Counted from the stretch's first letter, positions 24,538-32,628 are shown. The stretch: 32,721 bases of DNA from Bacillota bacterium (GCA_023437365.1 JAEZGK010000037.1:1-32721), one strand, 5' to 3'. The notes: generated by a model not told the origin, from the letters alone. Numbers and translations are program-made.

Positions 24538-25191
24538 ATGAGATATATTACGCTGGCACTGGCGAAGGGACGCCTTGCATTAAATACGCTGGAGATGCTT
24601 GAAAAAATAGGGATTACCTGTGAAGAGATTAAAGATAAAAGCTCTAGAAAGCTGATTTTTGTAAATGAAGAGTTGAAGCTGAGATTTTTTTTGGCAAAAG
24701 CCAATGATGTACCGACCTATGTGGAATATGGTGCAGCAGATATCGGGGTCGTCGGGAAGGATACCATACTTGAGGAAGGTCGCAAGATGTATGAGGTGGT
24801 TGATTTGGGCCTTGGGAAATGCAGAATGTGTGTAGCAGGTCCGACTTCTGCCAAGGAACTGTTAAAGCATGGGGAACTGATCCGTGTGGCCACGAAGTAT
24901 CCGAACATTGCTAAGGATTACTTTAATAATAAGAAGCATCAGACGGTAGAGATTATCAAGTTAAACGGTTCTATTGAGCTGGCACCGATTGTTGGTTTGT
25001 CGGAGGTGATTGTAGATATCGTAGAGACAGGGTCAACACTTCGCGAGAACGGGCTAGAGGTACTTGAAGAAATCTGCAGCCTTTCTGCCAGAATGGTAGT
25101 GAATGAAGTAAGCATGAAAATGGAGCATGAGAGAATCACAAAGATCATCAGAGACTTAAAGGAAGCTATCGCAAACAGACCGATATCATGA
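24538..25191 (+). CDS. hisG: ATP phosphoribosyltransferase catalytic subunit HisG (short form)
   Basis: First step of histidine synthesis: ATP plus PRPP gives phosphoribosyl-ATP. The 217-residue product is the short form that lacks the C-terminal regulatory domain and therefore needs HisZ, present just upstream. Visible features are RYITLALAKGRL at the start, YGAADIGVVGKDTILEEG, RVATKYPNIAKDYF and the PRPP-loop region VDIVETGSTLRENGLEVLE near 160-180. GGAGG (24527-24531) lies six bases before the ATG and is the last element of the SD-hairpin array. HisG and HisZ form an equimolar complex, so this leader could tune their ratio. Confidence 0.96.
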   Translation: MRYITLALAKGRLALNTLEMLEKIGITCEEIKDKSSRKLIFVNEELKLRFFLAKANDVPTYVEYGAADIGVVGKDTILEEGRKMYEVVDLGLGKCRMCVAGPTSAKELLKHGELIRVATKYPNIAKDYFNNKKHQTVEIIKLNGSIELAPIVGLSEVIVDIVETGSTLRENGLEVLEEICSLSARMVVNEVSMKMEHERITKIIRDLKEAIANRPIS

Positions 25192-25288
25192 AGCTTCTGA
25201 AATGATCGAATAGTTTGAAGGCAATAAATTCATCAGATAAACCGAATTATTTAATGTACCTAAAATTTAAGAAAGGTGGCAGAACCTT

Positions 25289-26578
25289 ATGAAAAGAATA
25301 GAATTGAACAAGGATACAAGAAAGAATATATTGGAGAACCTTCTAAAAAGAAGCCCCAATCAGTACGAGGAATATGCCAAGGTGGTAGCTGATATCCTGA
25401 ATGAGGTCAGAACGAACAAGGACGAGGCAATATTTGAATATACCAGACGTTTTGATAAAGCTGAGATATCCAAGGACACCCTTCGTGTGACGGCTGAGGA
25501 GATTGAAGAGGCCTATACTAAGGTAGATACTGCTGTAATCGAGGTAATCCGAAAAGCGATTGTCAACATCGAAGCCTATCACAGTAAGCAGAAGCAGTAC
25601 AGCTGGTTTGATACGACTGAGAATGGAACCATCCTCGGCCAGAAGGTCACTCCGATTGAGGCAGTCGGTGTCTATGTACCGGGCGGTAAGGCAGCATATC
25701 CTTCGTCAGTATTAATGAACGTAATTCCTGCCAAGGTGGCAGGGGTGAAAAGAATTGCCATGACCACACCCTGCGACAGAGACGGAAAAGTCTATCCCGG
25801 AACACTGGTAGCCGCAAAGGAAGCCGGTGTAACCGAAATCTATAAGGTAGGCGGAGCGCAGGCAATCGCAGCACTTGCCTACGGTACTGAGAGTATTGCC
25901 AAGGTAGATAAAATCGTAGGCCCCGGAAATATCTATGTAGCATTGGCGAAGAAAGCAGTCTACGGACATGTCAGCATCGATTCTATAGCCGGACCCAGTG
26001 AAATCCTTGTGTTAGCCGATGAGACGGCTAATCCCAGATATGTGGCAGCTGATCTGCTCTCACAGGCAGAGCATGATGAACTAGCTTCCGCAATCCTAAT
26101 CACCACCAGCAAAGAGTTGGCGGATCAGGTATCAAAGGAAGTAGATTTGTTCGTGGCACAGTTGTCCAGAAAAGAAATCATTCAAAAATCACTCGACAAT
26201 TACGGCTATATCATGGTGGCGGAAAGCTTAGAGGAGGCTGTGGATGCAGCGAACGAGATTGCCTCCGAGCACTTAGAAATCATGATGAAGGATTCTTTCA
26301 TGGTGATGACAAAGATAAAAAATGCAGGTGCTATCTTTATCGGAGAGTATTCCAGTGAACCCTTGGGGGACTATATGGCAGGACCGAATCATATCCTGCC
26401 GACCAATGGAACCGCTAAGTTCTTTTCACCCTTGGGAGTAGATGATTTTATCAAGAAATCCAGCATCATCTCATATTCAAGAGAGGCATTGGAACCAATT
26501 TATCGGGATATCGTTACCTTTGCTAATTCGGAAAGCCTTACTGCACATGCCAATTCTATTGCAGTAAGATTTGAATAG
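25289..26578 (+). CDS. hisD: Histidinol dehydrogenase
   Basis: Zinc enzyme that oxidises L-histidinol to L-histidine in two NAD-dependent steps, the last of the pathway. The 429-residue protein has all the family blocks: YVPGGKAAYPSSVLMNVIPAKVAG, VGGAQAIAALAYGTESI, VDKIVGPGNIYVALAKK, DSIAGPSEILVLAD, LLSQAEHDELASAILIT (zinc/catalytic Gln and His) and NHILPTNGTAKFFSPLGVDDFIK. Length is normal. AAAGGTGG upstream fixes the ATG. It lies 97 bp after hisG with no visible terminator between them. Confidence 0.97.
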   Translation: MKRIELNKDTRKNILENLLKRSPNQYEEYAKVVADILNEVRTNKDEAIFEYTRRFDKAEISKDTLRVTAEEIEEAYTKVDTAVIEVIRKAIVNIEAYHSKQKQYSWFDTTENGTILGQKVTPIEAVGVYVPGGKAAYPSSVLMNVIPAKVAGVKRIAMTTPCDRDGKVYPGTLVAAKEAGVTEIYKVGGAQAIAALAYGTESIAKVDKIVGPGNIYVALAKKAVYGHVSIDSIAGPSEILVLADETANPRYVAADLLSQAEHDELASAILITTSKELADQVSKEVDLFVAQLSRKEIIQKSLDNYGYIMVAESLEEAVDAANEIASEHLEIMMKDSFMVMTKIKNAGAIFIGEYSSEPLGDYMAGPNHILPTNGTAKFFSPLGVDDFIKKSSIISYSREALEPIYRDIVTFANSESLTAHANSIAVRFE

Positions 26579-26581
26579 GAT

Positions 26582-26609
26582 TTGACATTTATTTCACTTA
26601 ATGTATAAT
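26582..26609 (+). promoter_or_regulatory. Internal sigma-A promoter before hisB
   Basis: TTGACA (26582-26587), 16 bp, TATAAT (26604-26609), starting 3 bp past the hisD stop. Start near 26616. It would allow hisB-hisA-hisIE (and perhaps alaS) to be transcribed without hisZGD. A G-rich/CCTCC stem (GGGGG with CCTCC) follows in the leader at about 26622-26635. Confidence 0.7.
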
Positions 26610-26672
26610 TATATCATCGGCGGGGGCAACCTCCTACCGGTGAGATTTGCCTTAGAAGAGAGGATGGGACAG

Positions 26673-27266
26673 ATGAGCACCAGAGATGCTGTAATGAATC
26701 GTAAGACTAAGGAAACGGATATCAGTATGGAATTTAGCATAGACGGTACCGGAAAGGCTCAGATTGAGACAGGCATCGGCTTTTTTAATCATATGCTGGA
26801 GAGCTTTATAAGGCACGGTTTTTTTGATATGAAGCTGACGGTTAAGGGTGACTTATATGTGGATTCCCATCATACCGTTGAGGATACCGGTATTGTTCTG
26901 GGACAGGCCATTAAGAGTGCTCTTGGCGATAAACAGGGAATTAAGCGTTATGGTTCCTTTGTACTCCCTATGGATGAGACTTTGGTTCTTTGTGCGATCG
27001 ATTTGTCCGGTCGTCCTTATCTGGCTTTTGATCTTGACTTAACGATTGATAAGGTGGGGTATCTTGAGACGGAATTGATCCGGGAATTCTTTTATGCGAT
27101 TTCCTATAGCGCAGGTATGAATCTACATATTAAGAAGCTGAGCGGAGACAATAACCATCATATTATCGAGGCTGCTTTCAAAGCCTTTGCAAAAGCACTA
27201 GACGAAGCCTGCACCGTAGATGAACGTATTCAGGGTGTGTTATCCACAAAAGGCTCGATTGATTAA
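26673..27266 (+). CDS. hisB: Imidazoleglycerol-phosphate dehydratase
   Basis: Manganese enzyme that dehydrates imidazoleglycerol phosphate to imidazoleacetol phosphate. The 197-residue product has the two metal-binding blocks HHTVEDTGIVLGQA and DNNHHIIEAAFKAFAKAL, and the ETGIGFFNHMLESF block in which most relatives have Asp before His (FDHM). It is a monofunctional dehydratase without a histidinol-phosphatase domain. ATG 26673 is chosen because the family starts about 10 residues before RKTKET. An earlier in-frame ATG at 26601 overlaps the -10 of the internal promoter and would add residues unlike the family. The RBS (GAGAGG) is modest. Confidence 0.94.
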   Translation: MSTRDAVMNRKTKETDISMEFSIDGTGKAQIETGIGFFNHMLESFIRHGFFDMKLTVKGDLYVDSHHTVEDTGIVLGQAIKSALGDKQGIKRYGSFVLPMDETLVLCAIDLSGRPYLAFDLDLTIDKVGYLETELIREFFYAISYSAGMNLHIKKLSGDNNHHIIEAAFKAFAKALDEACTVDERIQGVLSTKGSID

Positions 27267-27302
27267 TAAATATATATTACTGAAAGGCTAAGGTAAGTGG
27301 CA

Positions 27303-28025
27303 ATGAAATTGTTTCCGGCTATTGATATTAAGAATGGACAATGCGTCAGACTAAGACAGGGAAGCTTTCAGGAGGTACTTGTATATTCGGATATACCTTT
27401 AAATATAGCAAAACAATGGGAAGCTTGCGGAGCTTCCTTTATCCATATTGTGGATTTGGACGGAGCGCTTGTGGGCCATTCCGTCAATGACGAGGTAATC
27501 AAAAGCATCGTAGCAGAGGTTCGGATTCCGGTTCAGGTGGGCGGAGGAATTCGTTCCATCAAGGATATTGAAAACAAGCTTTCTCTTGGAGTGAACCGTG
27601 TCATTATCGGTACGAAAGCAGTAAAGGACCCAGGCTTTATCAAGGAAGCGATAGCTTTATTCGGTGCTGAGCGTATCGTCATCGGTATTGATGCCAAGGA
27701 TGGAAGGGTAGCCATAGAAGGCTGGGAGAAGGTCAGCAATTATCAGGCAGTTGCCCTCGCACTGGAGATGAAAAGCTATGGTGTAAAGACGATTGTTTAT
27801 ACTGACATTTCCAAGGACGGCATGCTGCAGGGACCAAATATCACGCATACAAAAGAGCTGGTGGAGACCACCGGCTTGGAGGTCATTGCCTCCGGCGGTG
27901 TTTCCTCTTTTAAGGATTTAGAGCAACTTGAGGAAATCAAGGTCTATGGAGCTATCGTAGGGAAAGCTTTATATGAAAACAGGATTGATTTGGCAGCTGC
28001 CGTCAAACTGTATGAAAAAGAATAG
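27303..28025 (+). CDS. hisA: Phosphoribosylformimino-5-aminoimidazole carboxamide ribotide isomerase
   Basis: ProFAR isomerase, an Amadori-type (beta/alpha)8-barrel enzyme. The 240-residue protein has the catalytic Asp8 in PAIDIKNGQCVRL, the phosphate-binding VQVGGGIRSIKDIE and ASGGVSSFKDLEQL, and YTDISKDGMLQGPN with the second catalytic Asp. Length is typical. ATG 27303 is preferred over the GTG at 27297, since AAGG lies nine bases before it. It is HisA and not HisF, as judged by the NGQCVRLRQG segment. It is 36 bp downstream of hisB. Confidence 0.95.
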   Translation: MKLFPAIDIKNGQCVRLRQGSFQEVLVYSDIPLNIAKQWEACGASFIHIVDLDGALVGHSVNDEVIKSIVAEVRIPVQVGGGIRSIKDIENKLSLGVNRVIIGTKAVKDPGFIKEAIALFGAERIVIGIDAKDGRVAIEGWEKVSNYQAVALALEMKSYGVKTIVYTDISKDGMLQGPNITHTKELVETTGLEVIASGGVSSFKDLEQLEEIKVYGAIVGKALYENRIDLAAAVKLYEKE

Positions 28026-28125
28026 CAGAAAGTAATATATGTATGATATCATATACAACTAAACCTTTATTCGGTTTATCCAAATAATAAAAAATCTAAG
28101 GAATTATTCTCAGGAGGTAACAGCC

Positions 28126-29391
28126 ATGTCTTACAAGAAAATCATTCCCTATATCAATGCAGAAAATGAAATCGCCGCCAAGGTCATACAGCTGGCGAAG
28201 GATTATTCCTATGGGGGAGCGGATGAACTGTATGTTTATAATTATTCAAAGGATGAAAAATCCAGAGAAGAGTTCCTTACCTTAGCCAAAGAACTGATTA
28301 AAGAAGTCGATATTCCTTTTTTGATCGGCTGCTACACCGAACGACTGGAGGATATAAAAAAGGCAGTTTACACCGGTGCTGAGTCAGTTGTTGTCAAATA
28401 TGCGCTACTGAATAATAAATCCTTATTGAAGGAAGCAGCGGAACGCTTTGGTTCTGTTAAACTGATTGTAGAGATGGATATGCTGGAATGCATGGACTCG
28501 AAAGAGGATTTGTGCCATACACTGGCAGAGGATAAGGTTGGAAAGATCTTATTGAAACACGTTGCTCTGTCTGAAAATACGAAGAAAAGGATTGAGCTCT
28601 CACCAATTCCGGTGATTATCCGTGACAGTCTGATACGGAATGATATCAGCAGTCTGCTTGGTATATCTAATGTCATCGGCTTATCCACCAATTTCTTTGA
28701 GAATAAGGATATCATGAAGGCAAAGCAGGCGGTGAAAGCAGAAGGCATCGAAGTGAACTCCTTTGAAAGCAAGTTGGATTTTAAGGATTTTAAGCAGGGC
28801 GAGAACGGCCTCGTTCCTGTCATAGTACAGGATTATCGTTCAAATGAAGTATTAATGCTTGCGTATATGAACGAGGAAGCATATAATAAAACTGTTGTGA
28901 CCGGACGAATGACCTATTATTCAAGGAGTCGTCAAAGCCTATGGACGAAGGGTGAGACCTCGGGACATTTCCAGTATGTGAAGGAGCTTACACTGGATTG
29001 TGACAAAGATACCATACTTGCCAAGGTACTTCAGGTCGGACCAGCCTGCCATACCGGCAGTGAGAGCTGCTTTTTTACCGAACTGGTGAAAAAGGAATAT
29101 AAAAACATTGATCCCTTCCATACATTCAAGGATGTGTATGAGGTAATCCTTGATCGCAGAAGGAATCCCAAGGAAGGCTCCTATACCAATTATCTGTTTG
29201 ACAAGGGTATAGACAAGATTCTTAAAAAATGCGGTGAGGAAGCTACAGAGATTGTAATCGCAGCCAAGAATCCCGGTGCGGAAGAGCTTCGTTACGAAAT
29301 CGCGGATTACCTGTATCATCTGATGGTATTGATGGCGGAATGCGGTCTGGACTGGGAGGATATCACCACAGAGCTGGCTCATAGAAAATAA
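28126..29391 (+). CDS. hisI: HisIE bifunctional enzyme with an N-terminal HisF-like pseudo-barrel
   Basis: Residues about 225-320 are the HisI phosphoribosyl-AMP cyclohydrolase (VQDYRSNEVLMLAYMN, YYSRSRQSLWTKGETSG, LDCDKDT, GPACHTGSESCFF; zinc cysteines visible). Residues about 335-421 are the HisE phosphoribosyl-ATP pyrophosphohydrolase (ILDRRRNPKEGSYTNYLF, KCGEEATEIVIAAKN, EIADYLYHLMVLMAE). The first ~210 residues align by eye with HisF: KKIIPYINAENEIAAK corresponds to the HisF start, with Asp11 replaced by Asn11 and Lys19 kept. GGADELYVYNYS and VDIPFLIGCYT match the next HisF blocks, but the phosphate-binding Gly-Gly-Gly is lost (IGCY), as is the later one (IIRDSL). The barrel looks inactive and may be structural or regulatory. 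AGGAGG precedes the ATG. Confidence 0.92.
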   Translation: MSYKKIIPYINAENEIAAKVIQLAKDYSYGGADELYVYNYSKDEKSREEFLTLAKELIKEVDIPFLIGCYTERLEDIKKAVYTGAESVVVKYALLNNKSLLKEAAERFGSVKLIVEMDMLECMDSKEDLCHTLAEDKVGKILLKHVALSENTKKRIELSPIPVIIRDSLIRNDISSLLGISNVIGLSTNFFENKDIMKAKQAVKAEGIEVNSFESKLDFKDFKQGENGLVPVIVQDYRSNEVLMLAYMNEEAYNKTVVTGRMTYYSRSRQSLWTKGETSGHFQYVKELTLDCDKDTILAKVLQVGPACHTGSESCFFTELVKKEYKNIDPFHTFKDVYEVILDRRRNPKEGSYTNYLFDKGIDKILKKCGEEATEIVIAAKNPGAEELRYEIADYLYHLMVLMAECGLDWEDITTELAHRK

Positions 29392-29467
29392 TAAAATATG
29401 CTTTAGGGAGGATGCTGCACGCAACCCGAAAAGCCAAGGAAAAATAGGATATTAGGAGGCAATCTAC

Positions 29468-32110
29468 GTGCAAACATACGGTGTAAATGAGTTAAGGAGA
29501 ATGTTTTTGGAGTTTTTTGAAAGCAAGGGTCATCTTACCCTGAAAAGCTTTCCTTTAATTCCTCATAATGATAACAGTTTATTATTGATTAATTCCGGTA
29601 TGGCACCCTTAAAGCCATATTTTACAGGACAGGAGGTTCCGCCGAGAAAACGTGTTACCACCTGCCAGAAATGTATCCGTACCGGAGATATCGAGAATGT
29701 AGGTAAGACAGCAAGACACGGTACCTTCTTCGAAATGCTCGGTAATTTCTCCTTTGGAGATTATTTTAAGCATGAAGCAATTGCCTGGTCCTGGGAATTC
29801 ATGACCGAGGTAGTTGGACTGGATAAAAATCGCCTGTATCCGTCCATATATGAAAATGACGATGAGGCCTTTGAAATCTGGAATAAGGAGATCGGTATTC
29901 CGGCGGAGAGAATCTTCCGTTTCGGCAAGGCTGATAACTTCTGGGAGCATGGTGCAGGTCCCTGCGGACCCTGTTCTGAGATTTATTATGACCGCGGAGA
30001 GAAATACGGCTGTGGGAAAGAGGGCTGTACCGTAGGCTGTGACTGTGATCGTTATATCGAGGTTTGGAATAATGTATTTACCCAGTTTAACGGCGATGGC
30101 AACGGCAATTATACAGAGCTGGAGAATAAGAACATCGATACCGGTATGGGTCTGGAGAGACTTGCTACCGTGGTTCAGGATGTCAGCTCCATCTTTGATA
30201 TAGATACCATGAAGGCGATTCGTGATAAAGTTTGTAATCTGGCGAAGGTTACCTATCAGACCGATGCAAAGAAGGATGTATCCATTCGTCTTATTACGGA
30301 TCATATCCGTTCCGTGACTTTTATGGCTTCCGACGGTATCATTCCGTCCAACGAAGGCAGAGGCTATGTGTTCAGAAGATTGCTTCGTCGTGCCGCAAGA
30401 CACGGTAGGTTATTGGGTATTCAGGGAACCTTTTTGGCGGAGCTGTCTAAGGTAGTCATAGCAGAATCCAAGGACGGCTATCCGGAGCTGGAGGAGAAGA
30501 AGGAATATATCTTAAAGCTCCTTACAATCGAAGAAGAGAAATTCAACAAGACCATCGACCAGGGCTTAATGATTCTGTCCGATATGGAAAAGGAATTAGA
30601 GAAAGACAAGAAGAAGGTTCTGTCGGGTGAGGAGGTATTTAAGCTATATGATACCTATGGCTTCCCGATTGATCTTACCAAGGAAATTTTAGAGGAAAAA
30701 GGCTTCGAGGTAGATGAGAAGGGCTTTAAGGAAGCAATGGAGGTTCAGAGGGTAACTGCAAGAAGTGCCCGTGGAACCACCAATTATATGGGTGCCGAGG
30801 AGACGGTTTATCAGCAGCTCGATGCCGATATTACCTCTACCTTTGTAGGCTATGACCAGCTTTCTCATACCTCTGAGATTACAATTTTAACAACAGAGGC
30901 TGAACTGACGGATGAATTGGTTGCAGGGCAGAAGGGAACTATCTTAGTAAAGGAGACACCTTTTTATGCCACCAGCGGCGGACAGGCTGCCGATCGTGGT
31001 TTGATTCGCAGCGGTGAGGCCGAGTTTGAGGTAGAGGATACGATCAAGCTGCAGGGCGGTAAGATTGGTCATATCGGTACCGTAACCAAGGGAATTTTCA
31101 AAAAGGGTGATCAGGTGAGCCTGGAGGTGAGTGCAGCACAGAGAGCTGCGACTGCCAAAAATCACAGCGCAACCCATTTGCTTCAGAAAGCACTTCGAAC
31201 CGTAATCGGATCTCATGTAGAACAGGCAGGTTCCTTGGTCAATGAAGACCGCTTACGTTTTGACTTTACTCATTTTTCCGCACTTACTACTGAGGAGCTG
31301 AGTAAGGTCGAAGCTTTGGTAAATGAGCAGATTGCGAATAGCTTACCGGTGTCCACGAAGGTCATGAATATCGAGGAAGCAAAAAAATCCGGTGCCATGG
31401 CATTGTTCGGTGAGAAATATGCGAACGATGTCCGCGTCGTATCCATGGGCGAGTACAGTAAGGAGTTATGCGGCGGTACCCATGTGAATAATACAGGTGT
31501 GATTACCGTATTTAAGATTTTGTCCGAGACCGGTATCGCAGCCGGAGTCAGAAGAATTGAAGCACTGACCGGCAGCGGCGTCTTTGCATATTATAAAGAA
31601 CTGGAAAATGAGCTGGCAGCGGCATCAAAAGCTGCAAAGACCGAGCCTGCACAGCTTACAGGCAAAATCGAGGCTTATCTTGAAGAAATCAAGGCACTGA
31701 AGTCTGAAAATGAGAAGCTGAAGAGCAAGCTTGCCAATAACTCCTTGGGAGATGTTATGAACCAGATAACTGAGGTGAAGGGCGTAAAGCTTCTGGCGGT
31801 AAAGCTGGCAGATGTGGATATGAATGAGCTTCGTAACCTTGGAGATCAGTTAAAGGAGAAGCTGGGTGACGGCGTAATCGTGCTTATCTCCGCTATGGCT
31901 CCGGATAAGGTTAATCTCCTTGTCATGGCTACGGAGGGAGCGATGAGCAAGGGAGCACATGCCGGCAATCTGATCAAGGAGCTGGCAGCAATCGTTGGCG
32001 GCGGCGGTGGCGGAAGGCCGAATATGGCACAGGCAGGCGGAAAGAATGCAGCAGGTATGGATAGCGCCATAGAGAAGGCGAAGGATTTCCTGGGGAATCA
32101 GCTGGCATAG
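29468..32110 (+). CDS. alaS: Alanine--tRNA ligase
   Basis: Charges tRNA-Ala with alanine and clears Ser/Gly mischarging. The 880-residue product has the class II catalytic domain (LLLINSGMAPLKPYFTG; RVTTCQKCIRTGDIENVG; TFFEMLGNFSFGDYFK; GMGLERLATV), a tRNA-recognition region and the editing domain with HSATH and CGGTH zinc/active-site motifs. The C-Ala domain has a coiled-coil stretch and a glycine-rich IVGGGGGGRPNMAQAGG. Full length. The start is GTG 29468, with AGGAGG seven bases upstream. It lies 76 bp after hisIE with no T-box and no clear promoter in the gap, so read-through from the his genes is possible. Confidence 0.97.
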   Translation: MQTYGVNELRRMFLEFFESKGHLTLKSFPLIPHNDNSLLLINSGMAPLKPYFTGQEVPPRKRVTTCQKCIRTGDIENVGKTARHGTFFEMLGNFSFGDYFKHEAIAWSWEFMTEVVGLDKNRLYPSIYENDDEAFEIWNKEIGIPAERIFRFGKADNFWEHGAGPCGPCSEIYYDRGEKYGCGKEGCTVGCDCDRYIEVWNNVFTQFNGDGNGNYTELENKNIDTGMGLERLATVVQDVSSIFDIDTMKAIRDKVCNLAKVTYQTDAKKDVSIRLITDHIRSVTFMASDGIIPSNEGRGYVFRRLLRRAARHGRLLGIQGTFLAELSKVVIAESKDGYPELEEKKEYILKLLTIEEEKFNKTIDQGLMILSDMEKELEKDKKKVLSGEEVFKLYDTYGFPIDLTKEILEEKGFEVDEKGFKEAMEVQRVTARSARGTTNYMGAEETVYQQLDADITSTFVGYDQLSHTSEITILTTEAELTDELVAGQKGTILVKETPFYATSGGQAADRGLIRSGEAEFEVEDTIKLQGGKIGHIGTVTKGIFKKGDQVSLEVSAAQRAATAKNHSATHLLQKALRTVIGSHVEQAGSLVNEDRLRFDFTHFSALTTEELSKVEALVNEQIANSLPVSTKVMNIEEAKKSGAMALFGEKYANDVRVVSMGEYSKELCGGTHVNNTGVITVFKILSETGIAAGVRRIEALTGSGVFAYYKELENELAAASKAAKTEPAQLTGKIEAYLEEIKALKSENEKLKSKLANNSLGDVMNQITEVKGVKLLAVKLADVDMNELRNLGDQLKEKLGDGVIVLISAMAPDKVNLLVMATEGAMSKGAHAGNLIKELAAIVGGGGGGRPNMAQAGGKNAAGMDSAIEKAKDFLGNQLA

Positions 32111-32143
32111 CTTTTCTGAACTCAGCTGCTGTTAAAAGCTATG
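32106..32143. repeat. 10-bp inverted repeat at the alaS stop
   Basis: CATAGCTTTT (32106-32115) and AAAAGCTATG (32134-32143) are exact complements with an 18-nt loop. The stop codon TAG lies in the left arm. No T-tract follows, so termination is doubtful. AGCTATGACTT recurs at 32137-32147 and 32174-32184. Confidence 0.5.
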
Positions 32144-32224
32144 ACTTGTGTGCTATAAGATCATAAGGCGTATGCAGCTATGACTTATTACAATAATAGA
32201 CACATCATTTTATGATGTTTCCTT

Positions 32225-32254
32225 TTGACACTTTAATCAAGTTATCTGTAAAAT
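32225..32254 (+). promoter_or_regulatory. Second, upstream sigma-A promoter candidate for rpsU
   Basis: TTGACA (32225-32230), 18 bp, TAAAAT (32249-32254). It lies about 34 bp upstream of the main rpsU promoter, giving a possible tandem pair. Confidence 0.5.
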
Positions 32255-32258
32255 ATGA

Positions 32259-32287
32259 TTGACAAATAGCTACCTCAATAATATAAT
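32259..32287 (+). promoter_or_regulatory. Consensus sigma-A promoter of rpsU
   Basis: TTGACA (32259-32264), exactly 17 bp, TATAAT (32282-32287). Start near 32294, a leader of about 73 nt. Confidence 0.88.
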
Positions 32288-32366
32288 CATTGTAGTGCTA
32301 TTCAAAAAATACCCAAACAGTTGTCTACGCACAATATACAACTGGAGGGAGGTTAGGTGTGAGAAT

Positions 32367-32540
32367 ATGTCAAATGTAGTTGTTAAAGACAATGAAACAT
32401 TAGATAGTGCTCTCCGCAGATTCAAAAGAAACTGCGCGAAGGCAGGTATCCAGCAGGAGATCCGTAAGAGGGAGCATTATGAGAAGCCAAGCGTAAGACG
32501 TAAGAAAAAGTCTGAAGCGGCTAGAAAGCGTAAATATTAA
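32367..32540 (+). CDS. rpsU: 30S ribosomal protein S21
   Basis: Small, strongly basic 30S protein of 57 residues that helps mRNA and initiator binding. The sequence SNVVVKDNETLDSALRRFKR followed by REHYEKPSVRRKKKSEAARKR is typical S21, and the length is normal. ATG 32367 is chosen: AGGTG lies seven bases upstream, with a stronger GGAGGGAGG (32344-32352) just before. An upstream in-frame TTG at 32259 falls within the promoter. It has its own strong promoter and terminator, so it is a single-gene unit. Confidence 0.96.
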   Translation: MSNVVVKDNETLDSALRRFKRNCAKAGIQQEIRKREHYEKPSVRRKKKSEAARKRKY

Positions 32541-32553
32541 TTCATGAAAAGAG

Positions 32554-32586
32554 ACTTCCAGTAGATATCTGCTGGAAGTTTTTTAT
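32554..32586 (+). terminator. Rho-independent terminator of rpsU
   Basis: Twelve pairs (one G-T) join 32554-32565 (ACTTCCAGTAGA) to 32568-32579 (TCTGCTGGAAGT), followed by a T-run (32579-32584). It begins 13 bp past the rpsU stop. Confidence 0.92.
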
Positions 32587-32617
32587 GTAATAGTAAATTG
32601 CGTCCTATTACATAAAA
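32581..32617. repeat. 13-bp perfect inverted repeat after rpsU
   Basis: TTTTATGTAATAG (32581-32593) and CTATTACATAAAA (32605-32617) are exact complements with an 11-bp centre. It overlaps the end of the rpsU T-tract. It could be the edge of a repeat element that continues past the window. Confidence 0.8.
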
Positions 32618-32628
32618 ACGCTCCGCAT

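Noticed and set aside
29412..29447. Eleven-codon leader peptide before alaS
   Set aside because: The ATG abuts the GGAG with about one base between them, too close for initiation, and the peptide has no alanine-rich attenuation pattern.
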